The position numbers were made by a program, and so were the translations under genes. Shown here piece by piece: positions 23,899 through 36,391 of a stretch of DNA of 64,000 nt; position 1 is the first letter of the stretch; the number at the start of each line of letters is the position of its first letter. Below the pieces are notes generated by a model, which was given only the letters and a program-made list of their open reading frames with translations, had not been told where the DNA came from and ran no database searches. The stretch spans positions 44,040,501 through 44,104,500 of the forward strand of contig NC_073358.2 in NCBI RefSeq assembly GCF_027580225.2, read 5' to 3'. This DNA is from Misgurnus anguillicaudatus. Its lineage: Eukaryota; Chordata; Actinopteri; Cypriniformes; Cobitidae.

Positions 23899-25428
23899 TT
23901 TATAAACGCCCCCGGTGTTACTGTGCACAATCCTCTGAAATTACTTCTGCTGTATTCAAGTATGTGTGGCAGGAGAAAATGAATATTGACAAATAACACA
24001 ATAGACTCAAATTTATTACCTACATTTTATCAGATTTACAAAATTCAATCGTTTATACTTCCTCATGTCATTCATGAATTCTCTGGACCACCAAAGGAGA
24101 TGTTTAGCTTTTAGAGATGAAAGCAAAATTAAGACTAGCAAGCTACACAGATGACTAAAAACATCATAAATCAAAGCATTAAAATCCAGATCTTGTAAAG
24201 ACAAGTGACGCCTGTTTTTTGTTTGAAAAATCTTGCACTGAAAACTTTTCTTGACAGCTGTGATCACCATTGACATTCACTGTAAGGTCTTCTTAAAATA
24301 ACTCTTTTGTGTTTCACATAAGAAAATCATTCAGGTTTGGAAGAACACTAGGATCATTTTTTTGAATGAAATAAATACGTTTAGTATTTTGTTTCACTGT
24401 ATCTTCAACCCACAGACAGATTGTTTTCCTTAAAGACCGTTTATAATTATTATACAACTTCATACCCGTGTATGTCTGGCTACGGCTGCAGTATTTCAGA
24501 AACACAAGAAATGCTTGTAACAGAAGAACCTTAAGGAGAACCAGCTGCTGAGAGCAGTCGATCAAACTGTAGGTTAGGCGTTTTAAAAATACACACGAGT
24601 GATTCACATGAATCTGCCTCTGCTCTGTCCAGAGATTGCATATCACACAGCGCTTGGCAAAGCCGACCAACTACAAGTTTGCAGCCGAGACACGACTTCC
24701 TCTGGGAAACTCCATAGAGTAAGTCATCCGTACAATGACTGCTCCGTAAAAGTAGAAACATACCTTACAGGGAATAATGGGGTGGCCGAAGGACCGCTGG
24801 AGTGTTTTAGATCTGTGGTCAAGTTGGAGGCGTGCTAAAATGATTACTTCACTGTGTTTACTGTCTCTGGAGAGGATGGAGGTCTTATTAATGGTCTTAT
24901 GAAGGAACTGGAGAGAGAAAAGAGGTGGAAGCTAAAGGCTAATCTCTTTTTTATTAACGGTTAACTCTTTAAAACAACATGGGTAGAGGTCTGACAATGT
25001 TTGTTTAACTTACACTAGAACACTATCAGCGCATAAATCTAAGCACACAAGGATATAACCTTTGTTTGTTCGCTTGTCTCTATGTAAACTCAACATGACA
25101 TTGTGTAAACAAAGATATATTTAACCCATGATCTAATGTCACGTATTGCTGCAAATACGATTTGAATAACTTCATAATGAAAGCATTTAATCATTTTGTA
25201 CTTCTAAACTTTATACTACTACAAAAACATAGTAATACTATAATATTTTTGTTGGTAGAGGACGTATGCAAATAAAGTAATACCATGTATCGTGTAAAGC
25301 TCTACACTTAGTCGCTATAAAATGTTTCACCCACCAATTAGTCTTTAATACAGCTTCAATAAATCTACAGTCTTCAACAGTCTGTACTGTACTTTCTAAA
25401 TTTAAGGCAAACAGAAAGCTGTTCCGAT
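23899..25428. other. Intergenic DNA with unique block at 24590-24850
   Basis: No gene is recognised. The 24590-24850 block is balanced and open on both strands, without a domain. The remainder is AT-rich and featureless. Confidence 0.4.
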
Positions 25429-25631
25429 TAGGGATGCACCGATATATCTGCCTATAATTAGTATCGGCAGATAAAAGCAATTTTTTCAACTATTGGACAT
25501 CGGCCGGTTAGGGTAAAAACATCAGACAACAGAATTGCACCTTGTATGCTTTTTATGATTTCGCCAAATTTAAGCCAAACCGAAAGTTGTTCAGATTAGG
25601 TATGCATCGATAAACCTGCCTATAATCGGTA

Positions 25632-26508
25632 CACTGTGAAACATTTGCTGTAGCTATGCAGCTGTTTGCCAGTAACTTACTGTACATTTATGTTTTTTAC
25701 TGGCAACTGTTTGGTCAAAGTTAAACAGTCCTTCCAGAAAAAATCCGTTTTTGGTGATTGTTGCGGGCAAAAATCCTTAGTCTTGCGGCATGTTTTTTTT
25801 TTTTTAAAAATGAGATGGAATATGCAGGATATTTATGCAATTTTATGCAATGAAATTGTGGAAACTCTGGGAACTTCAAAAACTGTGCTTGAATGATAAA
25901 GAGAAAAAAGTAATTCCCCAAAACCCTGTTCTCACTAGCCAGTCCCTCCAGAAAAACACGATTATGTGATTGCATGATTCAACGCATAATCAGCCAAAGT
26001 CCGCATATTTATGCAGGGGCAGCATTTTTTTCAAATACGCCGCACTTTCGCAGCATAAATTGCAAATTTCCGAGCGCGAAAAAAAATATGCAGTGCTTGC
26101 ATGATTTCATAATCTCTGCATTTTTGTAGCAAAAATCACATATCTCTTAGCAGAAAATTTTAAAATGTTGCATTTACTTCACACAAGCGCAGCCATGTCC
26201 CCCGTCGCCTTGGGAACGTAATGAAGTGACGTGATTATGTGACGTGAACATCATTCAAAAGCTGCAAACAGTTTCCGCAGTTTTTGCAAGTTCCCGCAAT
26301 TTTCACAAGTTCCCGTAAATATCCCGTAAATATTCTGCATATTCCATCGCATTTTTTAAGAAAACGTGCAAGATCAAGGATTTTTGCACACAACAATCAC
26401 AAAGTTCATATAACTTTGAACAAACTCTTGTCAGTAAATAACCTACATTCAAATCTACAGTAAGTTACTGGCAAACAGATGTCATTTCTACAGAAATTTT
26501 TAACAGTG
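25632..26508. mobile_element. CACTG-ended element with a further insert
   Basis: CACTGTGAAACATTTGCTGTA-like left end and CAGAAATTTTTAACAGTG right end, with paired CAGTAACTTACTGTA-type motifs. Between about 25727 and 26400 lies another inverted repeat (GTGATTGTTG...CAACAATCAC). Confidence 0.7.
25727..26400. mobile_element. Innermost inverted-repeat element
   Basis: GGTGATTGTTGCGGGCAAAA near 25754 pairs with TTTTTGCACACAACAATCAC near 26382-26401. An internal partial duplicate begins near 25940 (CCAGTCCCTCCAGAAAAACA). Boundaries are approximate. Confidence 0.5.
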
Positions 26509-26686
26509 TATCTGCAGATAAAGGCATTTTTCCAACTATTGGACATCGGCTAATTGCAGTTTGTATGCTTTTTATGATTTCGCTACTTAAAAAGGTAAAA
26601 AAAATCAGAACCATTGGTATCGGCAGATGTCATCCTAAATAATTGAACATAGGTTATGGCACATAATTTGTATCAGCGCATCCCTA

Positions 26687-27391
26687 GTTGATATCAAAGT
26701 GCAACCTTGTTAAATGTCCCTTAAAGAAGGAGCCAGATCAAAACCAGGTCAGATCATTTTCAATTCGTCTCATTCGTCGCAGGGTTTGAGCTGGATTCAT
26801 TATGATGACTTTTAGCTCCGGGTTAATGATGCTCATTGACTGCTACCATTGTGACAGCTTACAATAGCCTTAATAAAATAATCATCCCCTTTCACATAAT
26901 TAAATGACTATAATTTCACCTACCCGCTGACCCTGACAGCCCCCTAACCTCTCGTTCAGGGACTCTGGGAAATGGCAGGATCATTCACACCCTCTTTTGT
27001 ATTCCTCCACACATGAATGAAACAGTCTGAGGATGGGCAGTGAGGCCGTGCGACTGTTGTAATAAAACGTGTTCTCCTATACCAGGGGTTTTCGCTGTAG
27101 GACCAATTGGGGGTTGGACAGTGCAGTGAGATAAGGAGGGTCACGTAAAGTCACTTTGCTGTTGTGATGAATGATACAAACAGTTTAGTCCAATTAATGA
27201 TCAGCAACTACAATACAATGGTATTGATCGACAACCATGAAAGTAAGGAAATGTACACATATTATTATACACATGCAAATGTAATTTTTTAAAAAAATTC
27301 CATCTAAATATATTTCGTTGGGTCTCGAGATAGATTATAGCTGTCTAGGTCCAGGAATGAAAAAAAAGTGTGAACCCTTGTTTTATACCAT
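26687..27391. other. Unique block, possible regulatory DNA
   Basis: About 26740-27150 is repeat-free with homeodomain-like cores (CATAATTAAAT, GGGTTAATGATG). No gene is seen. Confidence 0.4.
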
Positions 27392-27394
27392 TTA

Positions 27395-27644
27395 GGGGCG
27401 GTTTACATTTCGCATCTTTTCCGCGAACAAAAACGTTATTTTGAATGTAGACACGCAGCAAGCGCGCTCAAATCGAGAGTGCATGGGTGCGACACGCTAT
27501 TTTTTTTTCCACGCCGCCCCCACAGCCAGTTGAAAATATTTTACATTTTCAGAATGCCACATCGGAAAGCCCGTTGGAAAGCAAAAGGAAAGCGACTTGG
27601 TGACGTTTTCGGCACAGTTTTAGATGTGAAATGTAAACCGGCCC
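27395..27644. mobile_element. Harbinger-like MITE
   Basis: Inverted ends GGGGCGGTTTACATTTC and GAAATGTAAACCGGCCC are flanked by TTA at 27392-27394 and 27645-27647. The frame spanning it is chance. Confidence 0.85.
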
Positions 27645-27667
27645 TTATACTGCTTGAATAGAATTCC

Positions 27668-27722
27668 TGTAGCTTAACTAGTAGCGCATTGTGCTAGCAA
27701 CGCAAAGGTTGTGGAATCGATT
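27668..27722 (+). repeat. tRNA-derived SINE head remnant
   Basis: GTAGCTTAACTAGTAGCGCA resembles an A-box region and GGTTGTGGAATCGAT a decayed B box. It is similar to the SINE head at 56062. Tail lost. Confidence 0.5.
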
Positions 27723-27835
27723 AGGTTTTTAATTGTGAGAGTATTTCATTTCATTCAACTGGAGTACGCACAAACAGCCATTATCACATGGTTAATAAAA
27801 TATAAACCAAATTTTCATTAAATTTTCAGAATGCC

Positions 27836-28046
27836 CACTGTAAAAAAAGTTGGTTTAACTTAAAAAAAGTAAGCTACTTGGTTGCCTTAAAATATTGAGT
27901 TATTTCAACTTAAAAATAATAGATTTTTACATAATGTTTTTGAGTCAACTAATATTTTTAAGTTTTTAATAATAACATATTTTTAATAGCAGGCAACCAG
28001 AAATCTTACTTTTTTAAGTTGAATCAACAAATCTTTTTTTACACTG
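27836..28046. mobile_element. CACTG-type MITE (AACTTAAAAAAAGTAAG family)
   Basis: The left half CACTGTAAAAAAAGTTGG and AACTTAAAAAAAGTAAG mirror CTTACTTTTTTAAGTTGAAT and CTTTTTTTACA on the right. A related fragment lies at 10530. Confidence 0.75.
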
Positions 28047-28060
28047 TATGACATCATGAT

Positions 28061-28489
28061 TAGGGCTGTCACGATTAATCGTCCAAATGTGCGTTTTCTC
28101 AATTAATGAATTTTAATGAATTACGGCGAAATCCCGGCACATTCCAAAACCAGGGGGCGCTCTCGTGCAGAAACTCCAATTGTGCCACAGAAGAAGTAGC
28201 ATTACAAACGCTATTCCAGGAAATGTCTATAGGAATATTTATAACGTTGTTCTTTTCAGGTATTTTCATGATGATAAAGAATATTTTGAATGATTTTGTT
28301 CAACGAGTGTTGCTTCTTTAAATGCATTTATAAACGACTATGATTTTAGATTGATAAGAACTTTCTACTGACCAAATGCCGTAGTACACTCACAAGCTGT
28401 GCATGAAACACAAAATCAAATTCAAAATCGATTCTGAATCAATTTCAGAGGCATTTTTAATGGGACACACGATTAATCGTTGCAGCCCA
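28061..28489. mobile_element. hAT-like element (TAGGGCTGTCACGATTAATC)
   Basis: The left end has CGATTAATCG inside TAGGGCTG and the right end is CACGATTAATCGTTGCAGCCC. These are inverted with few changes. No clean 8-bp duplication is seen. Confidence 0.65.
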
Positions 28490-29549
28490 TGATATACCAT
28501 AAAATAATTCATACCATGATATACGATTTTGGTCATACCCCCACCAGTATGACTGTCAATTCCTGATATCTCTGGTGGTTCTGTCAGCTATAAATACACA
28601 ATTTTTAAATCATTCAGTTCACTGAGCGCTCCAAGCCACACTACTAAGTGTACTATGACACGCACACACACACGTACACCCTTAGCTCTACTCAGGGATT
28701 CATTGACTCTGGTTTGCTATCACACACTCATTGCTAATTTGGAGACCTGACTTATCATATTACCGGCGAGAATACAACGCCTCCCAGGTTCCACCTTCTC
28801 TTTCCCCTTTAAGGTTACACTGCAACAAAATAGCTACAGCAGTCATTATTAATGAAGGTGCGGAAGACTTCATTTCTTATTTATGAGAAGCTAACCAACT
28901 GGCAAGGCTTCTGACAGCCCTATTAATGATCTTTAGTGGGCCTTGGGCGAATTCTGCTCCTCAAATCCACTGTTTTTCCTCACCTTCCCACTCTTTTTTT
29001 CTTGTCTGTCCATCTCTGCTCAGCACCGTCACCAGCCGCCCATGGAGGGCGGAGGTAATTTGTATGGAGGATTTAGACGTAATGGAGGAGGTGGAGGGAG
29101 GGAACTCGAGGGAAGGGGCCGTTGATCAGACCCGGCACCAGTGCAGGAACGCAGACAAATAACAAACGACAGGTCTGTGATTAAATCAAAGCTGCAGCCC
29201 TAAGTGTTGAAGTATCAACCTGTCAGTTGCAATCTAGAGCCGGTTACACTGCCTTTCTCTCTTCCACAGCCTTGTACGCTCCGTCTCTACCCATAATGCA
29301 CCACGGTTCTGCACGGATCTACACGTACACAGATTTATTTCTTGTCAGGTTTTAAGGATATGTAAGATAACTATAGGTTACAGTATATATCTTGAAGTCA
29401 AACTTCTTATTCTGATTTTTATTGACCTTAGTGGGGCTTGATAATGCAAAAATTAATATTATTGTACCTTTCCTCAGTTAAAAAAAACAAACAATGTTGT
29501 ATTATTTATAATTTATTGGTTGTTCTGTGTCACGTGATGAAACCTGCAT
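28490..29549. other. Unique block, possible regulatory DNA
   Basis: About 28700-29330 is repeat-free. Frames at 28926-29162 are Gly/Glu-rich low-complexity translations of a GGAGG-rich stretch, with no domain. No gene is called. Confidence 0.4.
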
Positions 29550-30527
29550 ATCGTCGCTGCCCGATGAAACTCACGTATGTCCAAAACGGTTATTTTTCAG
29601 GAAGTGAAAAAAACATTGTATTTCAAAAGCAGTTGAATGTAGCGTTGTCATACTTGGTACGGCATCTTTACATGTAACCATATTCTTGCCAGTGTAATGA
29701 TGTAATCCACATTTGACTACGTGCATATTGTACAGTAACGGTGGTCGATACTCGTTCTTCCAATCATTAATTAGAATGGCCAAGTCGCGTTTCATATTGA
29801 CAGATGAATACGCTCAGTTTATTAAATAGCCTACCTCTTGGTTTATTAAATACGTTTAGTTTATTTAATATTAATTATACATTTATCAACTGTCTCTTGC
29901 AAACTATGAAGGGACAATGAATCAATACACTGACATGGTAATGCTAGACAGATAATTTGTTTGCACAGTCCTACCGTAATGTTGTCACTCCTAACGTCTG
30001 GCGTCAGGGGGGAAACGTTTAGCTCGATGAAGGAAAGTCAGTAACGTTAGGTACGTTTACATGCAACCAAATAATCAGTTTGTAATCATATTGATGGCTC
30101 GATTGTATTGAAAAGCCTTCATGTAAACACCTTAATCAATACGATTGAGGACGATCGGATGCAAATTTGGATCGTATTGAAGGGGGTGGTGTACTCCGAT
30201 CTGTGATGCAGGGGAAAAGTACGCATGTAAACGCGTGAATCGTCTCACCAGGTTGTGTTTATTCGGCTATCCAGTCCTGAGCTTCGATGAAACTTCACGA
30301 GACCGGCGAAATGCTTCCACAGGGCGGGAGATATGCGGCGTGATTGACAGCTTTGACACCAAAATGGATATACGTAAAAATCAGATGACATGATTTCACA
30401 ACTTTTCATTGGTCATTTAGGTATGTGAAGCATACTGTATACGGAAATGAACCCGGGCATTCAATCCGTTGAAAAATCTCAAAATCGGCAAAATGGACAT
30501 ACGTGGTTTTCATCGGACAGCGACGAT
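29550..30527. mobile_element. Inverted-repeat DNA element (ATCGTCGCTG ends)
   Basis: ATCGTCGCTGCCCGATGAAA at 29550 pairs with TTTCATCGGACAGCGACGAT ending at 30527, and the match extends inward (CACGTATGTCCA). A further element-like block beginning GGTACGTTTACATGCAACC lies at about 30050-30240. No coding capacity. The AT at both edges could be a 2-bp duplication. Confidence 0.75.
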
Positions 30528-30865
30528 ATGATAAATAGACACCAATGAGATTCAACACTATCAATGTCCCACCATATTTGAATTTACCACGCTAATCACT
30601 ATGTTGCTATGGAAACACAATTTATTGACCACTAAATAAGATAAAAATATTAATCGTTTTAACTGACAAATTGTTATTTTCAAATATTTTTATTTTCATG
30701 TAACATAAAATGATTTACTTGTGTTCAACTGACAAAGGGTAATCATACGTGTGGGATGACATGAACGTAACTAAATATTGAGATAATTTTCGTATTTTCG
30801 TAAGCTCATCAATCTTGTTACACCTGGACAGTCAAGGGGTCTTAAACATCCAACACTCTCATGAT

Positions 30866-31890
30866 GCGTTCACACTAGGGATGCTCATATCAGTTAATTT
30901 TCCCGACCGACAACCGTAGCTTTTAAACCGATCATTAACCGTTGACTTATAAGATTTTAATATGAAATTGTCATTGAGTAAAAATACAGTTGACGGTTGT
31001 CTGTGAACTAGTAAAAACAAAACATTTAATTTGAACGTGCAAACAGCAGCGACAGATCAACAACAGAACTAGGATTCATACATTATCAGATATTCACGCA
31101 ACATTACCTTATTAAAAAGCATGCGATCAGTCCAGAGGATTAATATCCCAAAATGGCAGATTGTCTCCGTTTCATCTACCACAGCGGTCATTTCTAAAGC
31201 AGGACGCTTTTAAGAAAGTTTTGCTTTTGCGTCGTCTTTCTCCGTTTGTGCAAAAAGAGAGATGTTTATGGTTGGGGTCAGAGGCCATCAGCGAACGTCT
31301 GTACGGATGTGCGCGAGACGGACCGCGTCATCTTGCGCGGACACGCGCGCGTCTCCGTTCAGCTTCCAAACACGCATACAAATGATTTCTCATACAAATG
31401 ATTACTTTACCAGACTGTCAGGGCAGCAATAATTTGTGTCATTTAAAGGACATTCAACAATTTAAAGATAGAAAAAGTGGCGAAATGTCTGTCGGCTCAT
31501 GAGGACACGCACCATGCATTAACAAATATTTTTTTTTCTTTTAACTGATAATGTTAATCGGTCATAAATTCTTACTTTCGGTTAACGGTTAAACGGTCAG
31601 TGTGAGCATCCCTAGTTCACACCAGACGTGAATGAATCATTATGCGCAAGTGATTTACATGCAAAGATGCGATAGACATCCTGCGGCGCAATTCGCACAA
31701 ATGAGGTGAAATTCGCACGTCAAACGCCCGAAACCCTTAAATCAAATTTGAGCGTTTTGGGCGTTTGAAGCGCAAATCACGCGAGTTGAAAAATCAAAAC
31801 TTTGGCGGATATTAACTCAAAATGTTCAAGCGTCCAACTACACGTGAGTAGCGTGATAAATTCGCTTCATTTGTGTCTGGTGTGAACACA
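30866..31890. mobile_element. Harbinger-like MITE related to the MADF-bearing element
   Basis: Ends GCGTTCACACCAGAC (reconstituted across the nested hAT insertion) and GTCTGGTGTGAACAC are inverted. The block at 31783-31810 (GAGTTGAAAAATCAAAAC then TTTGGCGGAT) matches 56627-56654 beside the MADF exon, so this is probably a deletion derivative of that family. Confidence 0.65.
30876..31614. mobile_element. hAT-like element with perfect 8-bp duplication
   Basis: Ends TAGGGATGCTCA and TGAGCATCCCTA; GTTCACAC duplicated at 30868-30875 and 31615-31622. The 739-bp interior has no transposase. It splits the Harbinger-like MITE ten bases from its left end. Confidence 0.9.
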
Positions 31891-32546
31891 CAGTCAGAAA
31901 TAAAGCTACAAAAGTTGTCACTGGGACAGTACTTTAAAAAGGTCTTAATATGTACCATTTAGGTACAGATATGTACCTGTGAGGTACCAATATGTATCTT
32001 TGAAATACCAATACAGGGTTTCCCGCAGCACTTTGCAGTTCGGGCGGCCCGCCTAAGCTGGGAAACCCTACCGCCTTAACTAGGTATTCCAAAAGCGAGC
32101 AGGCACGCAGCTAGGTTTCACGTGCCTGTTGATTCGATATAATTGTTGAGCGCTCTTGCTCACGTTATTTATGTGCATTATTTATATGCTTACAGTAGTT
32201 AAACTCCTTTTAAGATAATGTAATTAATAGTGGGAAATAATCAGTTTTTGCAATCTTCACGCTTTCTATCATCCTTCACCAGACATTTTATAAATCTGCT
32301 TCAGTTTGTGTTTATTAACCCTTTAGTTTCACTTCATCCCGCAGCTGTTCCCGTTAGAGGGTTCTGTTAAAACATTTAATTCATTAATAATCTAGTATGT
32401 GTTCATTTTCTGTCATAGTTTTTCAAAATTAAGTTTGCCCCAGTGACAACTTTTGTATCTTTATTTCTAAAAGTGCATAGACAATGAATTACATGAGCCA
32501 TATATAAAAACCAGAATATTTGGAGGTGGTTACTCTATATATAAAT
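31891..32546. other. Repeat fragments and unique DNA
   Basis: GTACC-rich repeat at about 31930-32015 (as at 16561), then a fragment starting CAGGGTTTCCCGCAGCA at 32014 that looks like one terminus of another DNA transposon. The rest is unremarkable. Confidence 0.5.
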
Positions 32547-33853
32547 TAGGGCTGTCAAAATTAACGCGTTAATAACGCGTTAACGCAAATTCATTTTAAC
32601 GCCACTAATTTTATTAACGGAGATTAACGCAACGCGCAATTTCTGTTTGACCCTTGGTCCAGCCCATAGTTGAATGAACAGAGACGCAGACAAATGTGAC
32701 TCTCTCTAAATGAGTAAAAGGTTTTCATAGAAATAAGAACATTAAGCAAATCGTCTACCAAATCCAATGCTCTAAATGCTCGTTGGACATCTGATATGAT
32801 CTTTATTTATACGTCTGAGAGGTGTAACGTTACCGTCCTCCTAATGCTTAATCTGATACAAAAATGCGTCTCAATTCATTTTGGTTTCGCTTTTATGCAT
32901 GACTTAGAAAATAGACTGCAGGACTTGCTTGATGTTAAAAGAGTCATTAAGAGAGATAAAGTTCGGTACCTGATTAATGTTAAAGAGTTATTAAGAGAGA
33001 CAAGACTCAAAAGCGATCCCCTCACGCTGACTGACTATTATCTGAAGCGCGTGCACACAGACGCGCGAGTGCGCGACCCGGATATATAGACATCTACACA
33101 AAATTACAGTTTTACAAATATCTGTTTTGATAAGAATTCACGCAGGTAGGCTCTATAATCTGTTATGTTTTAAGTAAATGTTTGGTTAACTGTTGGGTAA
33201 AACTATCTGATGTGTAACATTATATTAGATCACTTAGATTTTAAGCAGTCTGTCTCAATGTCAATCAAACAAAAGGAAAAAAAGTTGAACATACATTGAT
33301 GATGTTTTTGCTTTGTGTGTGCTAAATCTATTAGTTTTACCAGTGATTTTAAGGTATTGATGTGGTAATATAATGTATGGATGTGGAAATGTTTGTGGTA
33401 ATTTGACTCTTTCAACTTCAAACACGTGTAGTTCTGTCATATTTTGTTACATTTCAACAAATCATGCATTGTTCTATGTTTTAATAGAGAATGTCAAAAT
33501 ATGAACAACTTTTTTTTTAAATTTGCTAATTCCGACTCAACTTGCCAGCACAGGTCACAAATGATGCACCAGCAAACAAAAATGGAGAAAGAAAAATCTT
33601 CTGAAAGGAAAATTCATATACAAAACAATGGCTGGTGATTCTGTTAAAATGTAAACAGGCTGTTGTTAACATACATTTCCATAAAGCATCTATATATGTA
33701 TATATGATTAGAATATTAAAAACCTGAAAAGTGTTAAATTAGGGTAAATTTAGAATGGATAAAAATGTGCGATTAATTTGCGATTAATCGCAGTTAACTC
33801 ATGAAATCATGCGATTAATCTAGATTAATTTTTTTAATCTATTGACAGCCCTA
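32547..33853. mobile_element. hAT-like 1.3-kb element, intact ends
   Basis: TAGGGCTGTCAAAATTAA and TCTATTGACAGCCCTA are inverted ends. ATATAAAT is duplicated exactly at 32539-32546 and 33854-33861. A 97-codon frame at 32796-33089 has no hAT dimerisation (hATC) or zinc-finger motif, so the copy is non-autonomous. Confidence 0.9.
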
Positions 33854-33861
33854 ATATAAAT

Positions 33862-35076
33862 ATATAACAACCAGCAAAAACACTCTAGCAACCACATAGC
33901 ACATTTGACAAACATAAGCACCACTCACACTTTTAAAAAGAATGTAAAGAATCTACTAAAAGCAGTCTTATAGTGTGGCTTTTAAATGTTTCTAATACAA
34001 CATTTGTGTGCTTTATCCGCTGATAAATAAGCATTACTGTGATATGTCTGGTGCGACAGCTATATCCATTATGCTATGTTTTATATTACACTATATCAAT
34101 TAAATTACTCAACAAAACAGCCATTAAAAATGAAATGGCAATTTTGTTCATAATTTATAGAGTGCATATGAAAGCACAAAAGCCAATGGATTCCTTTCTG
34201 AGCTCCATTTTCAAATACAAAGCACTAGCAGCACTATTTGTAATCATATTGATAAAACGTAGATGAACATCCACAGGAATTTACAAGACTGAATGAAATG
34301 AAATTGTGTTTACTGTAAAAAAAAAAAGTAGTAGAATCAAACAGATATTTCTCATATCATAAAAGGCCACATAGAAGTGAATCCTAAACAAGACGCATTT
34401 TCTTTATGTACACAGGGCTTTCAATTCCACTATAATACCTTCAAGTCCCAGATGTTTATATGTCCTCTGTGATGACCTAGTAAATGCTTAGACAACCACA
34501 CAAGAGGGAGCATCTGTGTAGCTCCAGATATACATCAATATGAATGGCCATATTCAGACTAAAATAACCTCAAATAATCTGTGAAACAGCCCTGAGTAAA
34601 CATACCGTGCTTGACATAGCAGACAATAAAAAGCATTATGTTAGTACATAGCAGTCAAACAGCAACGTTCAAACATCCAATGTCAATGTAATGGGATGGT
34701 AGTAAGTTATTAAGCTTTGCGTTTTTAAAAAACAGCACCTATGTTGAAGACTACAGAAGTATTATTTTCCCTATAATGGCTTTTAGTGGGTTGTAAATGG
34801 AATTGGGGAGGGTGGGGTGTACATTCTGATTCCAAACAATATTTGTGGGCCATCTGTGAAAACCCAGCGATTGTTTTCATTTTGGCATTTTTGTGATTGA
34901 CTTTTCAACATAAAATTATCCTACATAATGTAAAGAACATTCTGTGACAATATACCCTTTTGTTAAAAACCTTTCTTAAATTTTTAAATTGAGTGAATTT
35001 TTTCTTAAAATTTCAGGTTTCTTAAACGCAAACAGATTTAGAGCAAAAGCAACAAAACTCCTGCTTTAGATACAAT
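33862..35076. other. Intergenic DNA, nothing recognised
   Basis: AT-rich, repeat-poor sequence with no convincing gene, element ends or motif cluster. Confidence 0.5.
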
Positions 35077-35768
35077 CAAGGTTCCCACACCTTAGTTAAC
35101 TTCAAATTCAAGGAGCTTTCAAGGACTTTCCAGGTCCAGTACCCTCAAATTCAAGGACTAAATGTGGGGACACATTTCAAGTGAGAGCAAGGTTACATTA
35201 TGTTACCTTTTAAGATACATTGTTACAGTTTCCTTTCGAGGGAACTCACGCTGCGTCACTGCGATGACACTTTGGAGACGCCTCCAGGGGTAAGTGCGTC
35301 TGAATGCATATATCAAATTCAACTAATGGTGAGGCGTAACAACAAAGACAGGGTGACGCGGGAGCCAGGAAGTATATCGCTATCTGAAATACTGCCAAAG
35401 ATGGCATTACAGGGACGCAATAAGTATGGCAAAGGAGACGCAGCGTCTCGTTCCCTTCTCAGGGAACAACAGTTACATACGTAACCACAGACGTTTTCAT
35501 GTGTCAAACACAACTATGCAAAAAAGCATTTTTGGTATGAATCAACATTCGCATACGTGTGCTTAAAAAGTCTAGAATTTTTATGATATTATCCTACACT
35601 ACACAGGGAATAATACAGATTTTTTTCTTGCATAAAATTGATTCAAGCACTTTCAATGACCTATATATATATCTATGTATATATATTTTCAAAAACTTCC
35701 CAGGGTCTTGAATTTTTTCTCCTAGATGCACAAACTTTCAAGGATTTCAAGGACCTGTGGGAACCCTG
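35077..35768. mobile_element. GGGTTCCCACA-ended composite element, copy 2
   Basis: Left CAAGGTTCCCACACC and right TGTGGGAACCCTG; TACAAT occurs directly at 35071-35076 and 35769-35774. The inner GGTTAC/GTAACC repeat (35191-35486) is at the same place as in copy 1. Confidence 0.8.
35191..35486. repeat. GGTTAC/GTAACC-ended inner repeat, copy 2
   Basis: Ends GGTTACATTATGTTACC and ACATACGTAACC; close match to 23144-23439. Confidence 0.75.
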
Positions 35769-36387
35769 TACAATATAGCCATATAATAATATCATAATTG
35801 GGCTGTAGCAAAAACATTGGCAAAACTAGCCAGTTACACCACTGAAATGTCATAGCACTGTAAAACAATTGTCATGAATACTGTAGTAATTATAGCCTAC
35901 TGGAAGCTAGTTATTATAGTTTATAAAGTTTTAAACATCGATATTTTTCTTACAAAATCACATCGATTACCCCCAAAAGGCCTTCATTAAATTCATGGAG
36001 CCGTGTGGATTAGGAATGAGCGGGTAGCACAAAGTAATACAGGGTTATTTGTAACACGGCTACTTTACATAGTTACACTGGGCTAAACAATATGTGCTAT
36101 TGATCTTTTTCTCTTACTGTCTGAAGATGATCTCCTGTAAATTTGTGAAAAGTTTTGACGTGTTTTCGCTAAGATATTGAACGAAGAGTGTTTTGGAGAC
36201 ATGGAAGTAAATCTTTTAGATTTTCCTTATATTATTTTAATCGCTGTCTTGTTACCTAAAACAGCATCATTTTGAAACATGTCAGCAACTCCTAATAACT
36301 GATAGCCGGGATTGAATTTTTTTTCACAGTGTTACAACTACATCTCAGGTATACAATGATAATGAAATGAAAGCGATGTAAATACTA
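35769..36387. other. Intergenic DNA, nothing recognised
   Basis: No gene, element ends or clear motif cluster. Confidence 0.5.
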
Positions 36388-36391
36388 TTAA

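Larger units (their letters stand above)
25429..26686. mobile_element. hAT-like element (TAGGGATGCACCGATA) with nested insertions
   Basis: Ends TAGGGATGCACCGATA and TATCAGCGCATCCCTA are inverted. Flanks GTTCCGAT and GTTGATAT share 5 of 8 bases. A CACTG element at 25632-26508 interrupts it, and GGACATCGGC-type host sequence is present on both sides of the insert. Confidence 0.75.

Noticed and set aside
28926..29162. Gly/Glu-rich frame
   Set aside because: Translation of a GGAGG-rich tract, not a domain.
32796..33089. 97-codon frame in the 1.3-kb hAT element
   Set aside because: No hAT transposase motif; the element is too short to be autonomous.
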